DNA from: Citrus sinensis
Taxonomy: Eukaryota > Streptophyta > Magnoliopsida > Sapindales > Rutaceae
NCBI RefSeq assembly: GCF_022201045.2
Contig: NC_068562.1
Span: 3,782,001 to 3,846,000, forward strand
Reading direction: 5' to 3'
DNA length: 64,000 bases
Numbering within the stretch: the stretch's first letter is position 1; each line of letters begins with the position of its first letter. Shown here in pieces: positions 10,824 through 21,611 of the stretch. The notes beneath the pieces are model-generated. The model was not told the DNA's origin. It searched no databases and was given only the letters and a program-made list of their open reading frames with translations. Position numbers and translations under genes: made by a program.

Positions 10824-12966
10824 TTAAGATTGCCATTGCTTGAAAAGCCTCTTCTGTGGAAACATTTGGTAACTATAACTGACATTTGGATCATGATCAT
10901 TATCAACGGATGTACCCATTACCTCTTGAATAATTTTTTCATCAGTAGAAGATTTCATCATTGCAACATTTTCACAGTGATAATTCAAAAGATTCTCAAT
11001 ATCCATAGCATTTCCATAGCGTAGACAAAAAATAACTTCATGTAATCTATTGATGCCTTCATCTTCGCTAACTTGCTGTTTAATAGCCACACCTTTGACT
11101 GACCGGATTTTACAATGTCAAAAATAATTTGCAATGGTTGTCGTCTTCACATCAATGTTCCAAACCGCATTAATAAAATTGATAGCATTTAGTATATTAA
11201 TTTTTTTTTCTCGATTTGTTGCTCATATCCTGTAATCTTCCAAGATGCTAGAAAAAAAACAACGTCGATACTGGATTTTTAGTCCTCGAATGATCTCAGC
11301 ATTATATGGTTGAATCTTTGGGGTTGTATTAGGAGACAAGAAAAATAGTTCAACATTACTCAAGCCTTCAATAACCTTTGGATGGGCTAGATAATTGTTC
11401 ACAAAAAGTAGATATTTTCTACCATTCATTCTCTTATCAAATGAATAAAAAAATCCTTCAAAAAGTAATCCAGTTATCCATGCTTTCTTGTTAGTAGGGA
11501 TGGCAAAAATTCCTACAGGGACGGGTACCCTCGGAGATTTCCCCATTCGGGGAGGGTATGAGGATAATTTCATACCCAATTTCTTATTCGGGGAAGGGAC
11601 GGGAAAATTTTTTTACCCAATTTCTTATTCGGGGAGGGGACGGGGATGAGGTGGAATCCCCATCCCCTACCCATTTTCCCATTTTAATTTTTAATTTAAT
11701 TTTTATTTTTTAAAATTATCAGTAAATAAATAATATAGTTTGAATTATAAAATTATAAGTATTGGTGAAAATAAAAAATATCAAAATATTCATATTATTA
11801 AACTTTTAGGCCTAATTAACTAATTAAAGTTATAAATTTTTATTTAGGACATTAAAAAGACTGGACATATTCTATTAGTCCAAAACTTTTGTTTTAATTT
11901 TAATATTCATTAAATATTTTAAACTTAAATCTATTTTTTATTTATCTTAAATCTAGTTTTTATTTATTTTTAGATGTTATAATTGCCCACAACAAATCAA
12001 AATTTTAATATCTAATCTAATCTAATATTTACTCTTGATTTGCTTTGACTTAACTATTGTGCTGTAAAGGGAATAGTCCACATTTATAAAGTGCCCACGC
12101 CACCATCGAAAAGTTAATTTTGAATCTAAATTTGATTTTATTTGTAACAATTTTGTATTAGGCTATTAATTTGTTCATGATAGTTTGTATCCCTTGCATG
12201 TTGCGTTACTTACTAATTTAATATATGTGACTTTTGTAATGGATATTAATGTAAGATATATTTCGAACTTTACTTTTATTTGAATTTTTTATTTTAATAT
12301 GATTAACTCAAAATCGAAAACAAAAAAATGTATTAATTATTCGGGGATCAGGGACCATCGGGGATCCCCTATTATTATTCGGGGAGGGGATATGAATTCT
12401 CTTAAATAATTTTGACGGGGACGAGGATATACGTAAAATATCGGGGATGGGTACGGGGAGATTGGTCCCCTCCCCTCCCCTCCCCATTGCCATCCCTACT
12501 TGTTAGCTCGATAATGAATATTAAGATTACTAATCTTTACATCTTTAAAGTATCTAAGATTAGGGTACTTACCAGTAATCGAAAGTGGTACTTTGTCAGA
12601 ATCATCACCATTGCAACAAACAGTAATTAGTAGTTCTCTCATTGGCCTTCTTCCGTCCTTCCAATTGCTTTGTAGCAAGTGAATGATTTGTTCCCAAACA
12701 TAGAATAAACATTTTTCATCCATATTTTAGATATCCTTCCATTGAAATTGGTCTAGTTTATCTTTTATACTTAGTAAAACATCTTCGATATTCTCCATAG
12801 CTACAAAATCACTTTCACCAAACCTTTGATAAGATTTAATTCCATGTCTCACCTTAAATCGCTTAAGCCAACCACTTGACAAGTTAAATTCTGGATTAGA
12901 GTTGCCATACATTTTCTGCAAAAGCTCTTTTGCTTTGGTTTGAATCATTTCTCTAGTTATATTCAC
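10824..12966 (-). pseudogene. pogo/Tigger-like transposase, inactive
   Basis: The minus-strand segment 12966-12727 is a CENP-B/Tc5-type helix-turn-helix DNA-binding domain (SGWLKRFKVRHGIKSYQRFG). Segment 12723-12507 starts at the first catalytic Asp region (MDEKCLFYV) and continues with TVCCNGDDSDKVPLSITGKY and LNIHYRANKKAW. After the nested hAT the frame resumes at 11486-11223 (GLLFEGFFYSFDKRMNGRKY, FVNNYLAHPKVIEGL, PNTTPKIQPYNAEIIRGLK). Asn stands where the family has the second and third catalytic Asp (usually DNCPAH and PCDAGII). With stops between segments and the hAT insertion, the gene is dead. A C-terminal remainder lies at 11090-10824. Confidence 0.8.
11495..12498. mobile_element. 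hAT transposon, non-autonomous, nested in the pogo element
   Basis: It has the same 12-bp ends (TAGGGATGGCAA / TTGCCATCCCTA) and the same GGGGACGGGGA-rich subterminal regions as the element at 5363-6536. A perfect 8-bp target duplication CTTGTTAG lies at 11487-11494 and 12499-12506. The two copies are close relatives; the right-hand ~250 bp, including AATTTTTTATTTTAATATGA, match well. Unlike the first copy I find no transposase dimerisation motif in it. It splits the frame of the pogo transposase, so it is the younger of the two insertions here. Confidence 0.92.
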
Positions 12967-13687
12967 TTTCTCTTGATATTAGAGAAACCACTCATATAAT
13001 ATTTTTTTCAACTCGGGATATTTTGTTGGTTTGTGTCTCTTCACATTTTTATTATTCATCTCATTTGACAAATATTCAACTAACCTTTTAAGAGTATTTG
13101 ATATTGTTGACTGATTTACGGAGAGGTGAAATTTTTATTAAACCCATTGGTGCAAATCTTTTTGACTTTAGGAGGGATGCTCATTTTTATATTCGCACAA
13201 TGCTTTTCTCATCTAATCAGTCAATGTAGATTTTTTTACTCCTTTCAAATGAGACATCATGATTCTAATGATTTGAGTGTAAAATTAAAAATAATGGATT
13301 ATGTATTCATAGAGTTTGTGTTCTATGTTCTATGTACTATGTGTAAAATGACAACAATATTACACAAATCTTGTGGCTATTAAAACCAAATACCAAGGAT
13401 TATTTGTCAACCACATCCCTCCTTAAATGGGCTGCTTACTCCATGATTTCTTCCCTTATAATGTGTATACAAAATATATTCTAGACCAATTTTAGCATAT
13501 TCTATGATCATAGCAAGAATTATTATTATTGTTATTATTTTTATTTTTACACACTTCTTTTATACATGTACCAAGAAAACTCTTCATAAATTAATAAATT
13601 ACCCAATTATCAATAAATAAATAATCTTGCTAAAGTAATATTTTTGCGGGAGTCCCAACAATATTATTTTATAGAGGTTTTACTGTA

Positions 13688-14205
13688 TTTTGGTAGAACA
13701 GTGATATTTGTCCCATAATTACCCTTACGCTCTCAATTTTTCAATTAATTTCGTTAATTTTTAAAACTAACCTTATAAAAATAATATGGGTCGGATTATT
13801 TGAAACTTGTTTACTTTTTAAACCCATCATTAAAATAAAAAAATTAAAATTTTACTTCGCATACCTTCCTAAATACAAAATATATTCTTAACAAAAAAAT
13901 TTTATCCTAATGTAATTACTAAATAAACTCATTAAAAATCATTAACCTAGAGATATCAACTGATTGGATTTTTCAAGTTAGTTTAATGATAACATGAAAA
14001 AAAAAGTTTAATCTCAATGAATCAAACAAAATACAAACAAATATGTGCAGTTTATTATTAGTTAATGAAATCAAGCATTTGGGATTGAATTGATTTAAAC
14101 AAATCGAACAAAAACTGTGAAAACAACTTTCTCTCCATGTTTCTTTCTCTAGCCCTCACTTCCAGAGTTACCTCTAACCAAGTAGCAAAATTAAAATGAG
14201 AATTG
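13688..14205. other. intergenic, no gene recognised
   Basis: AT-rich sequence without a supported gene or repeat. Confidence 0.3.
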
Positions 14206-14224
14206 AAGCCATCATCTTCAACCG

Positions 14225-14285
14225 TAGCTTAGATTAATTGCATGAGTGGACGATGGGGCTTGATGAGTCCAGACTCCAGAACCAA
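14225..14285 (-). pseudogene. possible fragment of the DUS first exon
   Basis: On the minus strand the stretch can be read GLIKPHRPLMQLI, resembling [15 protein letters not shown] from the N-terminus of the DUS gene at 10267. At DNA level GGACGATGGGG and its surroundings match the DUS start with few differences over about 27 bases. The match is short, so chance or a shared regulatory sequence is possible. Confidence 0.35.
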
Positions 14286-14333
14286 TTCATCTCTTGTATA
14301 ATTATTCATGCTCGAGTCATTAAGGGTGCGTTT

Positions 14334-14596
14334 GGGATTGAGGTGCTGTAGCTTTTAAGCTACAGCTGCTGTGAAAAAAAAGCTGTAATTATGAAACAAA
14401 AGTTAATAATATATAGTAAATATAAATTTTAAATAATAATTTTGATAAAAATATTAAAGATATAATAAATTTTATATTATACAAGTGAAAAATCATATCA
14501 ACATAGCTTAAAAGCTACAACAGTTAGTGTTTACCAAACACTTTAGTACTGTAGCTTTTAAGCTACAGCTACCCAACCTCAATCCCAAACGCACTC
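14334..14596. mobile_element. Tourist-like (PIF/Harbinger) MITE
   Basis: A 263-bp element with inverted ends GGGTGCGTTTGGGATTGAGG and GAGTGCGTTTGGGATTGAGG, flanked on both sides by TAA (14331-14333 and 14597-14599). TAA/TTA target duplication and a G-rich GTTTGG terminus are the usual signs of PIF/Harbinger MITEs. Internal palindromes around GTAGCTTTTAAGCTAC occur near both ends. There is no coding sequence. Confidence 0.85.
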
Positions 14597-14599
14597 TAA

Positions 14600-17048
14600 A
14601 ACTACCAATTGCTGGACTTACACGAAAAAACGTAAAGAAGCAAGCATCTCATTCTCCCTTAGGCCTCCACATCATCATCTCTCACCACAAGTTTTTTTTT
14701 TTTAAAAAAAAAAACCTGTGATTTCTTATTTTCTTTTTTTGACAATACTAGAACCTGTGGCTTTCTTTTATGGATTTTGACAATACCTATCATGTTTACT
14801 GTATAGTAATGGCTTGGTGTCAATGATTAACTTCCATTTGCATGTATCGAGACTTATCACCAATAATTTTTTTTTTCCCCAAAAACCAAACATATAACAA
14901 TGCCGACAGAGACTAAACTGCCAATCTCAGCTTTTGCTTCTAAATGGAGCAAGTAAAACAAGCTCAAACTGTTTTTGTCGTTACATCTCTTCTTTTTCTT
15001 CAACGTCAACTATTCAACACTATAGCTTACGAAAATATAAATACATGTATAATTCAAAAGCTTTTCGCGAAAATGGATTCAGCAGAATCTTTCTGTGCGG
15101 AAACCAGAGTTCTTATCATCCATATGAAGAGGGTCATTTCCATTTTCCACGTCGATGTTGCAGACTGGATCGGATCAATTATTTGGTGAGGAGATTTTTC
15201 AAACTTGTGTAGCCCTACGCCTTATAGAAACAAAATAAAAGACAAACCTGTACATTCGATGCAGTATGCATGATCTGACAATTGCGGGTGGGTCAAGATA
15301 ATGGACTTTCAAATTAATAATTATATCCTTCCTAAAATACAATCAACGTTTACGGTTGTTTTTGCATTAATTTTTGTTTCGTTGTCCACAAGTGTGTTTT
15401 AAGTTTTATTATAATAATAAGGGTGACATGATAGGATATGTACGTAGACGTATGGTCTAACCCATTTGCTATTCAAGATGTGACGTTTAGTTGTTTAAAG
15501 AATACTTAATTTCCTAATTTATGGCAAAGACAAATGTTTTGATGTTGGCATGGTCATATTGTTGTGTATACAAATGTGAATCTAACTATAGTTTAACATG
15601 AAATTATTGATACGAGAAAAGGCGACGCCCCATGGGAATACTCTAAACAAATTATTCGAAATTTGGCTTCAATATTAAAGTGTAGATGCTACATGCAACT
15701 ACTTGCAAATTAAATATGTTTCTTATATATTCTAATGTCTTAATGTTGCATATAATCCTTTGTAGGTAGCATAACGTTTCCTGAGGACTCAAACAAACTT
15801 AGGATATCCGATTTTTGTAATTGAAAGTCATGCTTATCTTATAACTTTATATGATTAAATCATGAATGTGAATTTTGTCGTGCTTGTGAAGTGAGCGTGT
15901 ATGTGCATTACATTGAGGCCCGCATGTGTGAATGATTTTCTTGGGTTTTCGGCCATACACACACACACAATGTTTGTGTGAATGAATAATCAATTAAAAA
16001 TAATTTAGCAAGGACTTGGGGACCATCTCTCATGACAAAGTTGACGTTAAGCAAAGGCAAAGCCAAAGCAAAAACAAATTTGAGTACATTTTCGTAGGTC
16101 CCTCGGGGGCCACAATTGATCAAATCCCCCACCCACCCATTTTGACTTTGCCTTTGATTTTTAATTCTATCATTAGAATTTAATAAGACCAACCTAGCAT
16201 CCTTCATCCTTTTAAGTTTTACCAATAACTTAAATGCAACAAACAATGAAGCAATCCAAACAAACCAAACGCAAATAGCATTTATTTATTTATTTATTTT
16301 TTCTTTTAACTACATCTATCTTTCTCACTAACCAATACCCACCAAAATAAAATAAATTGGCCGTCTCAACTGGCAACTGCCAACCACTTTCGTATTGGTC
16401 AACCAGCTCAAAACACGACACGCTGGCCCACTTCTTTTCAGTTTCCACTAATTGTTTGACTAAGTCGAGAGTCTTTTCCTCTCTTTCTTTATTGCTTTTG
16501 GCTTTTGCCTTCCACTATATGTATTTTATTTAATCAAGGGAAGCAGCTTTAAGTGATGTGAACAAAAGATGCAAAGTAAGCATCCAATACAAGAAGCAAA
16601 GATAAAGCAAGCCAAACCACAAATAATAAAATTTTAAAGTAAGTCGACCGAGAGAGAAGTAATGAATAAAAGCGCAGCACCTCATTACTTAGCTTTAAGA
16701 TTCAAATCCTGGGAAACATAAGAACAAATCCAACATCTTCCCTAGCTTTTAGTTTCTAATTAACATTGGAACACACAGTGCTTGGGTATAGAGACAGGTA
16801 GAGCTATACCAAGAGGAATCCCATATTATACAGACAGGGGAATGAACAAAATGAACCCAGAAATCTCCTTCGAGACAGACAATTCCAAGCTGGGCTTCTG
16901 CTGAATTCTTAACTTTAAAGCAAAAGCTAGCCAGCCAGACAGTTCCCTAGTTCTGTTAAATATAATATATAATATTGCCACCACCGCTATGTAATTCCCC
17001 CCCTAACCAATGATCTAATTTCTCACGACTGGTTTTTTTGTTGCGTGT
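14600..17048. other. intergenic, with 3' flank of the WRKY gene
   Basis: Mostly AT-rich non-coding sequence. Within it, a minus-strand frame at about 15236-15056 reads as an amphipathic peptide (see findings), but no start codon or family is evident. The last ~450 bp before 17049 probably contain the 3' UTR of the minus-strand WRKY gene. Confidence 0.35.
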
Positions 17049-18420
17049 CTAAGAAGATTCCAGGATGAGATTTCTAGTATCTGCAACAGAGAGTGAGTGA
17101 TTGTGCTCGCCTTCGTAGGTGACTACAAGCATCGATGGATCATCCAACGCTCTCTCCACGTGCTTGCGTGCAGGGCAGCCTCTCACACTGCTGCACTTGT
17201 AGTAACCCCTGTTCAAATAACCACATCCCAAATAATTAACATAAAATTAGGCAATAATAGCAGGGTGATTATTAATTAGCTTGCAATCCATTCAACATGC
17301 AAATGCTATGCATACCTCGGATGAGGAGATCCTTTGATGGGTTTCTGTCCATACTTCCTCCACGAGAAATCATCAGGTGGAATATCAGACAACCTTAAGC
17401 TTACAGCCGGAACCCTAACAACTCTCTTCACTCGAGATTTTCTGTTTGTAATTATATGCAAGTAACACGATCAGTCCAGGGCCAACAGTTTTTTTTTAAT
17501 TAATGTTTTTTTTCAAATTTAGCGTAGTTTTGGGGGAAAGAGAAAAGCACACATATCAATTTAATTAATAAAGCATAGAGAGTGAGAGAGAAAGAAAAGA
17601 TTAAATACCTCTTCTTGGTGCAATGGCAACGACCAGAGGAGACGCCACATGACTTGGCGGAAGCCAAGTTGTCAGAGGCAGAGCTACACTTCCTCTTGAG
17701 AGAAGATGAAGAGAGAGGCGGCTTCCCAGCTGAGGAAACCTGCTGAGAGAGATTCGTAAAGTGGAAGGTAGCAGATGCACTTGAGGATGAAGGCTGTTGC
17801 TTGTTATCATTATCACCAGTCACAGTCAGCGAAGACAGAAACGAATTCCCAGCAGAGGTATAATTAGAAAAGTTGATGGTAGTAGCAGAATCTTTCCTCT
17901 CAAGATCAACCCCATTTTTAGGCACCACCAAAGTGGAAAATTCATGTTGATGATAATTACGAGGCGGCGGCGGCAGTGGTGGAATCTGCTGGATCGGCCT
18001 TGCATAATAAACTTTAGTTTCAGGAACAACTTCAACCTCCTGCTGCTGCCGCTGCTGCAGGTTTTTATCTTTTTCTTGGTTCTGCTGGTAATCAACACAA
18101 GGAGCCGCAACAGGGGCTCTTCGAAAACGAGCGTGCCCAATTCTGTTACGCCCTAATAGAGAGATCACTCTCTTGAACTTTGAAACGGCGACGTCTGCTA
18201 CAGCCTTGCAATCATTCTCTAAATCCATGGATGATCTAGAGCTAGGAGAGGATTGGTGACTATTATTCTGCTGCACCTGTTGCTGCTGTGAAAGCAAGTT
18301 TATGAGCTTTTCAACACTCTCAAGCCCTGATGCGGCTTCTTGGACAGCGCAATCTTCAACTTTGTCAGTGAAATGACTAGTGTTTCCGTATTCCATCATG
18401 AGCTCCACGGCCATATTCAC
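17049..18420 (-). CDS. WRKY transcription factor, group IId (WRKY7/15-like)
   Basis: Three minus-strand exons, 18420-17609, 17441-17316 and 17208-17049, give 365 residues; a second Met at 18414 begins MAVELMM, the usual start of this clade. The protein has the calmodulin-binding C-motif [15 protein letters not shown], the HARF motif [10 protein letters not shown], Gln/Ser-rich spacers, a Cys/His-rich basic segment (CHCTKKRKSRVKR) and the WRKY domain with WRKYGQK. The zinc ligands are C-x5-C in CSSVRGCP and H-x-H in GEHNH. An intron splits the domain after HPR, the typical group II position. Such factors bind W-boxes (TTGACC/T) in the nucleus and act in defence and stress signalling, modulated by calcium/calmodulin. 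Three W-boxes lie upstream of the gene. The Tat retrotransposon begins 2.3 kb upstream of the start. Confidence 0.95.
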
Positions 18421-20733
18421 TCTAAAACACCATGAATGAACTAATAATAATAATAATAATAATGCGATAGAAAAAATAAAATAAATAAATAAAAGAAAGA
18501 GGGGGTAGCAGAGTTATTGATAAAGGATTATAGGGAGGGATTGGGATTCAGTTTCTCTGGTCGAGTTCAAAAATCAAAATAATGGCCTCAGTCAGCCTCA
18601 TCGGCTAATAATGAAAGCTAATTGGTGTAACGGGTCAGTCACCCGTCACTTTAGTCTTGCCGTCTCATGTAGGTACGAATAAGATACAACCACATCTTTT
18701 ACTTCTTCATTTTTCTTTACTTTATTTAAAGTCCTGACTACAGTGGTCGAATAATTTGCTTTTTTTTTTTTTTTTATTGAATAGCATTATTTTAAGGTTA
18801 TGTGATATGCCGGGACATTGACCTTCTCTGAACTGTGGGGTCCAGGCTGGTTATCGGGTCAAAGCTTCGTCACGAGCCGTCTGATTTACGGCTATGTTTT
18901 GATTAAAATAAAAATAATGGGGGGACCTTGTTTGGTGCCCGCATGATGCAGTTGACTTAGCTTTTCTTTAAATCAGTCTGGTGAGAAATTTTAGAATGCA
19001 TTTAAAGTACCATGTCAATATATAATTATTAAATAATATTATGATATGTATGTATTTATTTAAAAAAATTATCATGTAATTAGTGGTTATATTAAATTTA
19101 ATTTCATAAATAATGCATGTATTAATTAGTTATAATAATTTAAAGATATTCTAAAATTTTTCCTCTCATAATGATATTTTATTTGTTCGCATTTTCTTGA
19201 AACTCTCTCAATCTTTTACTTTATTACTATTATTATTATTTCGTGAATTGGCATCTTTAATCTCGTCTCCACTCATATAAGGGTAACGAGTCAAAATTCT
19301 ATTTTTTTTTAATGCAAAGATTTTTTTAATTTATATTGATTCATGAGACAAAATTATGGTGCACTCAGCCATTAGGTCCAGCCCACAATTATCACCATAA
19401 TTGGATTCAATAGTTGGGTGCAGTTGTGGTATGGTAGCATAGTTGTATCATTCATGTGGCAAGTTTAAACAAATTCGAAAATAACAAATGGAATTCATTT
19501 TATTTTCTCGTTTATCCAGGACAAAATAAATGAAGAGTAATCATCTTTTCTTTATTGCTTACGCACTCCTTCCTTTCGTTTCACACCTACACTTTATGAA
19601 AAGTAAAAGCTTGCTTGTAAGTTCTGGATGGCTGGGTCAAAATAGCCTCTGCATCTTAAGAGTAGGCGGTAAAAGTTGTTACACATTTCAGAATCTCATG
19701 GTCTGAAAATTCTGGTTCAGAAATTTCATTTTGCTCGTATGATGAAAACTTCCCCAAAACACAGTGTCACGGCTCTGGCAAAATTATTATTAAGTTCTTG
19801 CAGAAAATAAGGCACTAGATTAGATCATAGATAGGCAAAATCATGGGGGTATTGTTTCCTGGAACCAAGGGTGTGATTGGCGAAGGTGAAGAAGGCGTGA
19901 ACCAAAAGAAATGGAGGGGGAGCAATAAGGACGAATATTTCTGTCGTAACACGTGCATTTATACGACTCCCAGGTCAATCAATCAGACAGAAGAATCTCG
20001 CATTATCTCGGAAGTGACGCGCCATTTTACACTCTGCCCGTTACGTCCTGTCACGCTGAAAAGTGGCGGAGCAAGGTACCAAATGCGATCGCCCACTCGC
20101 TCTGTCCAAATAAATTTCTTTTGAGTCACGGGCATGCAAAGTTAAGTTGCATCAATGTGAATTCTGTCCTTTCGCGGCCAGCATCAGCATCAGATTGGAG
20201 CCAATTAAGTCAGAACCGTCCGATTCAAAGATTGTCTTTTCTGATAACTTGCGTTGAATCGTAGACTAGTCTGGCTGCGTAATTACGTGATTGAAATTTG
20301 AAGATTTGATTTTTATTTTCTTTTCTTTTCTGCTCCCCTTCATGGGGTGAAGTTGGTATTAAATTTTTGAAAGCTGAGCATCGTATACGTGAAAGTCAAA
20401 GACAGGAAAATTAATAAATAGTCAGTGGACAGAGAGGACGAGAAAAGAGTGCTCGAGTTAGCTGCCTAAATGTTGACCTGCCACCGCAAATTTTCCATCG
20501 ATTATGGATACACATTAATTAACGCAAATTTCAGGAAAAATATGATTATGTAAGATGAAAATGCAAATCTATGCTATTTATTAGAATAAAAAGAAACAGT
20601 ATCACTTTGTGAAATAGTTGGTATTCCACTAACTTGTGGACGCAAGAAAATCTAATGAAGTTTAATGGTGGGATATTCACTGGGGGCTGTCCCCGTCTCA
20701 CGGTCAAAGGGGGCATTCATCGTTTTAAGATTC
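18421..20733. other. intergenic: WRKY promoter side and retrotransposon flank
   Basis: The first several hundred bases are the promoter and 5' UTR region of the minus-strand WRKY gene, including a poly-T run near 18760. The remaining sequence up to the retrotransposon has open frames at 19843-20264 that overlap in two frames and show no recognisable family, so I do not call a gene. Confidence 0.35.
18818..18957. promoter_or_regulatory. W-box cluster upstream of the WRKY gene
   Basis: TTGACC occurs at 18818-18823, its complement GGTCAA at 18857-18862 and TTGACT at 18952-18957. They lie about 400-540 bp upstream of the WRKY start codon. W-boxes are the binding sites of WRKY proteins and are common in promoters of WRKY genes, so self- or cross-regulation is plausible. 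Confidence 0.5.
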
Positions 20734-20738
20734 ATAAT

Positions 20739-21533
20739 TGTTTGGGAGGGATACTGTTTGGGACAAATGCGTCGAAGGGACCAGGAATGACGAGCAGACA
20801 TCTGATGGCGGAGTTCTGCGCACCGGTGTTTTCCGTTAAAGCCTGGCGCGTGGAAGAACAGGAGCAGAAACATCCTGCTCGTCCACGATGTTGTCGTCCG
20901 CGAGGCCAATTCCTATAAAAGGCATGAGGCCATTCCGGCTAGAGACCGAGAGGCGAGGAGACCCGGTCGACGGCAGTTGGCAAGACGCGCTCTCCAGCAC
21001 GAGAACCTAGGCACAACAGCCACGCTTTCCCCAGAACCGCGACGTAACACGCAAGATCTCACGGAGCCATGACAGCCACACTTTCCCCAGAACCGTGGCG
21101 TAACACGCAAGGTCTCACAGAGCCGTGGCAGCCACGCTTTCCCCTGAACCGTGGCGTAACACGCTAGATCCCATGTTTTGCCCATAACGCAGCAGTTGGA
21201 GTCCCATACCGTCTCGAAAAGAGCGGAAGACTGAGATTCAGAGGAAGCCTATAAAAAGGTAGCCAACGAAGGTAAAAGGGTTAGCATTTTTAAGATAAAA
21301 GAGAAAACCACAAAAAAGCCATAAGACCTGTGGCAAGCGTTCCCCGAACCTTCATATCTGACTTGAGCGTCGGAGGGTTTGCGCCGGGAGAACAACCGGC
21401 GTACTCTGACTTGTCTGTGTGTGCAGGGACATCCGGAGAAGAAGCATTACTAGGAGACCTCCTGGTCGTGGTAGAGTTGATCGAGCAGGGATCCTGGTCG
21501 TAGAACGAGGAGAACCGGAATCTCGCATCAACA
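20739..21533 (+). repeat. 5' LTR of the Tat element
   Basis: It starts TGTTTGGGAGGG and ends CATCAACA, the TG...CA form of LTRs, and matches the 3' LTR over its full 795 bp by eye. Two TATA-like sites, CCTATAAAAGG near 20914 and GCCTATAAAAAGG near 21249, are candidate promoters. About 2.8 tandem copies of a 56-bp unit starting CAGCCACGCTTTCCCC begin at 21017, 21073 and 21129. Confidence 0.95.
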
Positions 21534-21536
21534 TTT

Positions 21537-21554
21537 TGGCGCCGTCTGTGGGGA
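21537..21554 (+). other. primer-binding site of the Tat element
   Basis: TGGCGCCGTCTGTGGGGA lies three bases after the left LTR. It is the usual place and form of the tRNA primer site in plant gypsy elements, which start TGGCGCC. Confidence 0.85.
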
Positions 21555-21611
21555 TCCAGAGCAAAAAGCTTCTGTCGGTAGCAAGAAGAGGGGTGGAGTA
21601 AGCGAAAGTCA

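Larger units (their letters stand above)
10444..13685 (-). mobile_element. pogo-type DNA transposon (Lemi1/Emigrant group), interrupted by a hAT
   Basis: The left end begins CAGTAAAATTTA. The right end, read inward, begins CAGTAAAACCTCTATAAAAT, which resembles the known Arabidopsis Emigrant/Lemi1 terminus CAGTAAAACCTCTATAA. TA dinucleotides flank both ends (10442-10443 and 13686-13687), as expected for TA target duplication. Inside, on the minus strand, lie remains of a pogo/Tigger-like transposase (12966 down to about 10824). A 1004-bp hAT sits inside it at 11495-12498, so the original length was about 2.2 kb. Confidence 0.85.

Noticed and set aside
14934-15212. Plus-strand small genes in two frames
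   Set aside because: The two frames overlap and neither has recognisable features; the minus-strand reading there looks more protein-like.
19843-20264. Possible small gene upstream of the retrotransposon
   Set aside because: Two overlapping frames with no motif, family or splice support.
20634-21185. Short frames inside the LTRs on both strands
   Set aside because: Identical frames occur in both LTRs, overlap each other and have no family features; they reflect the G+C-rich LTR.
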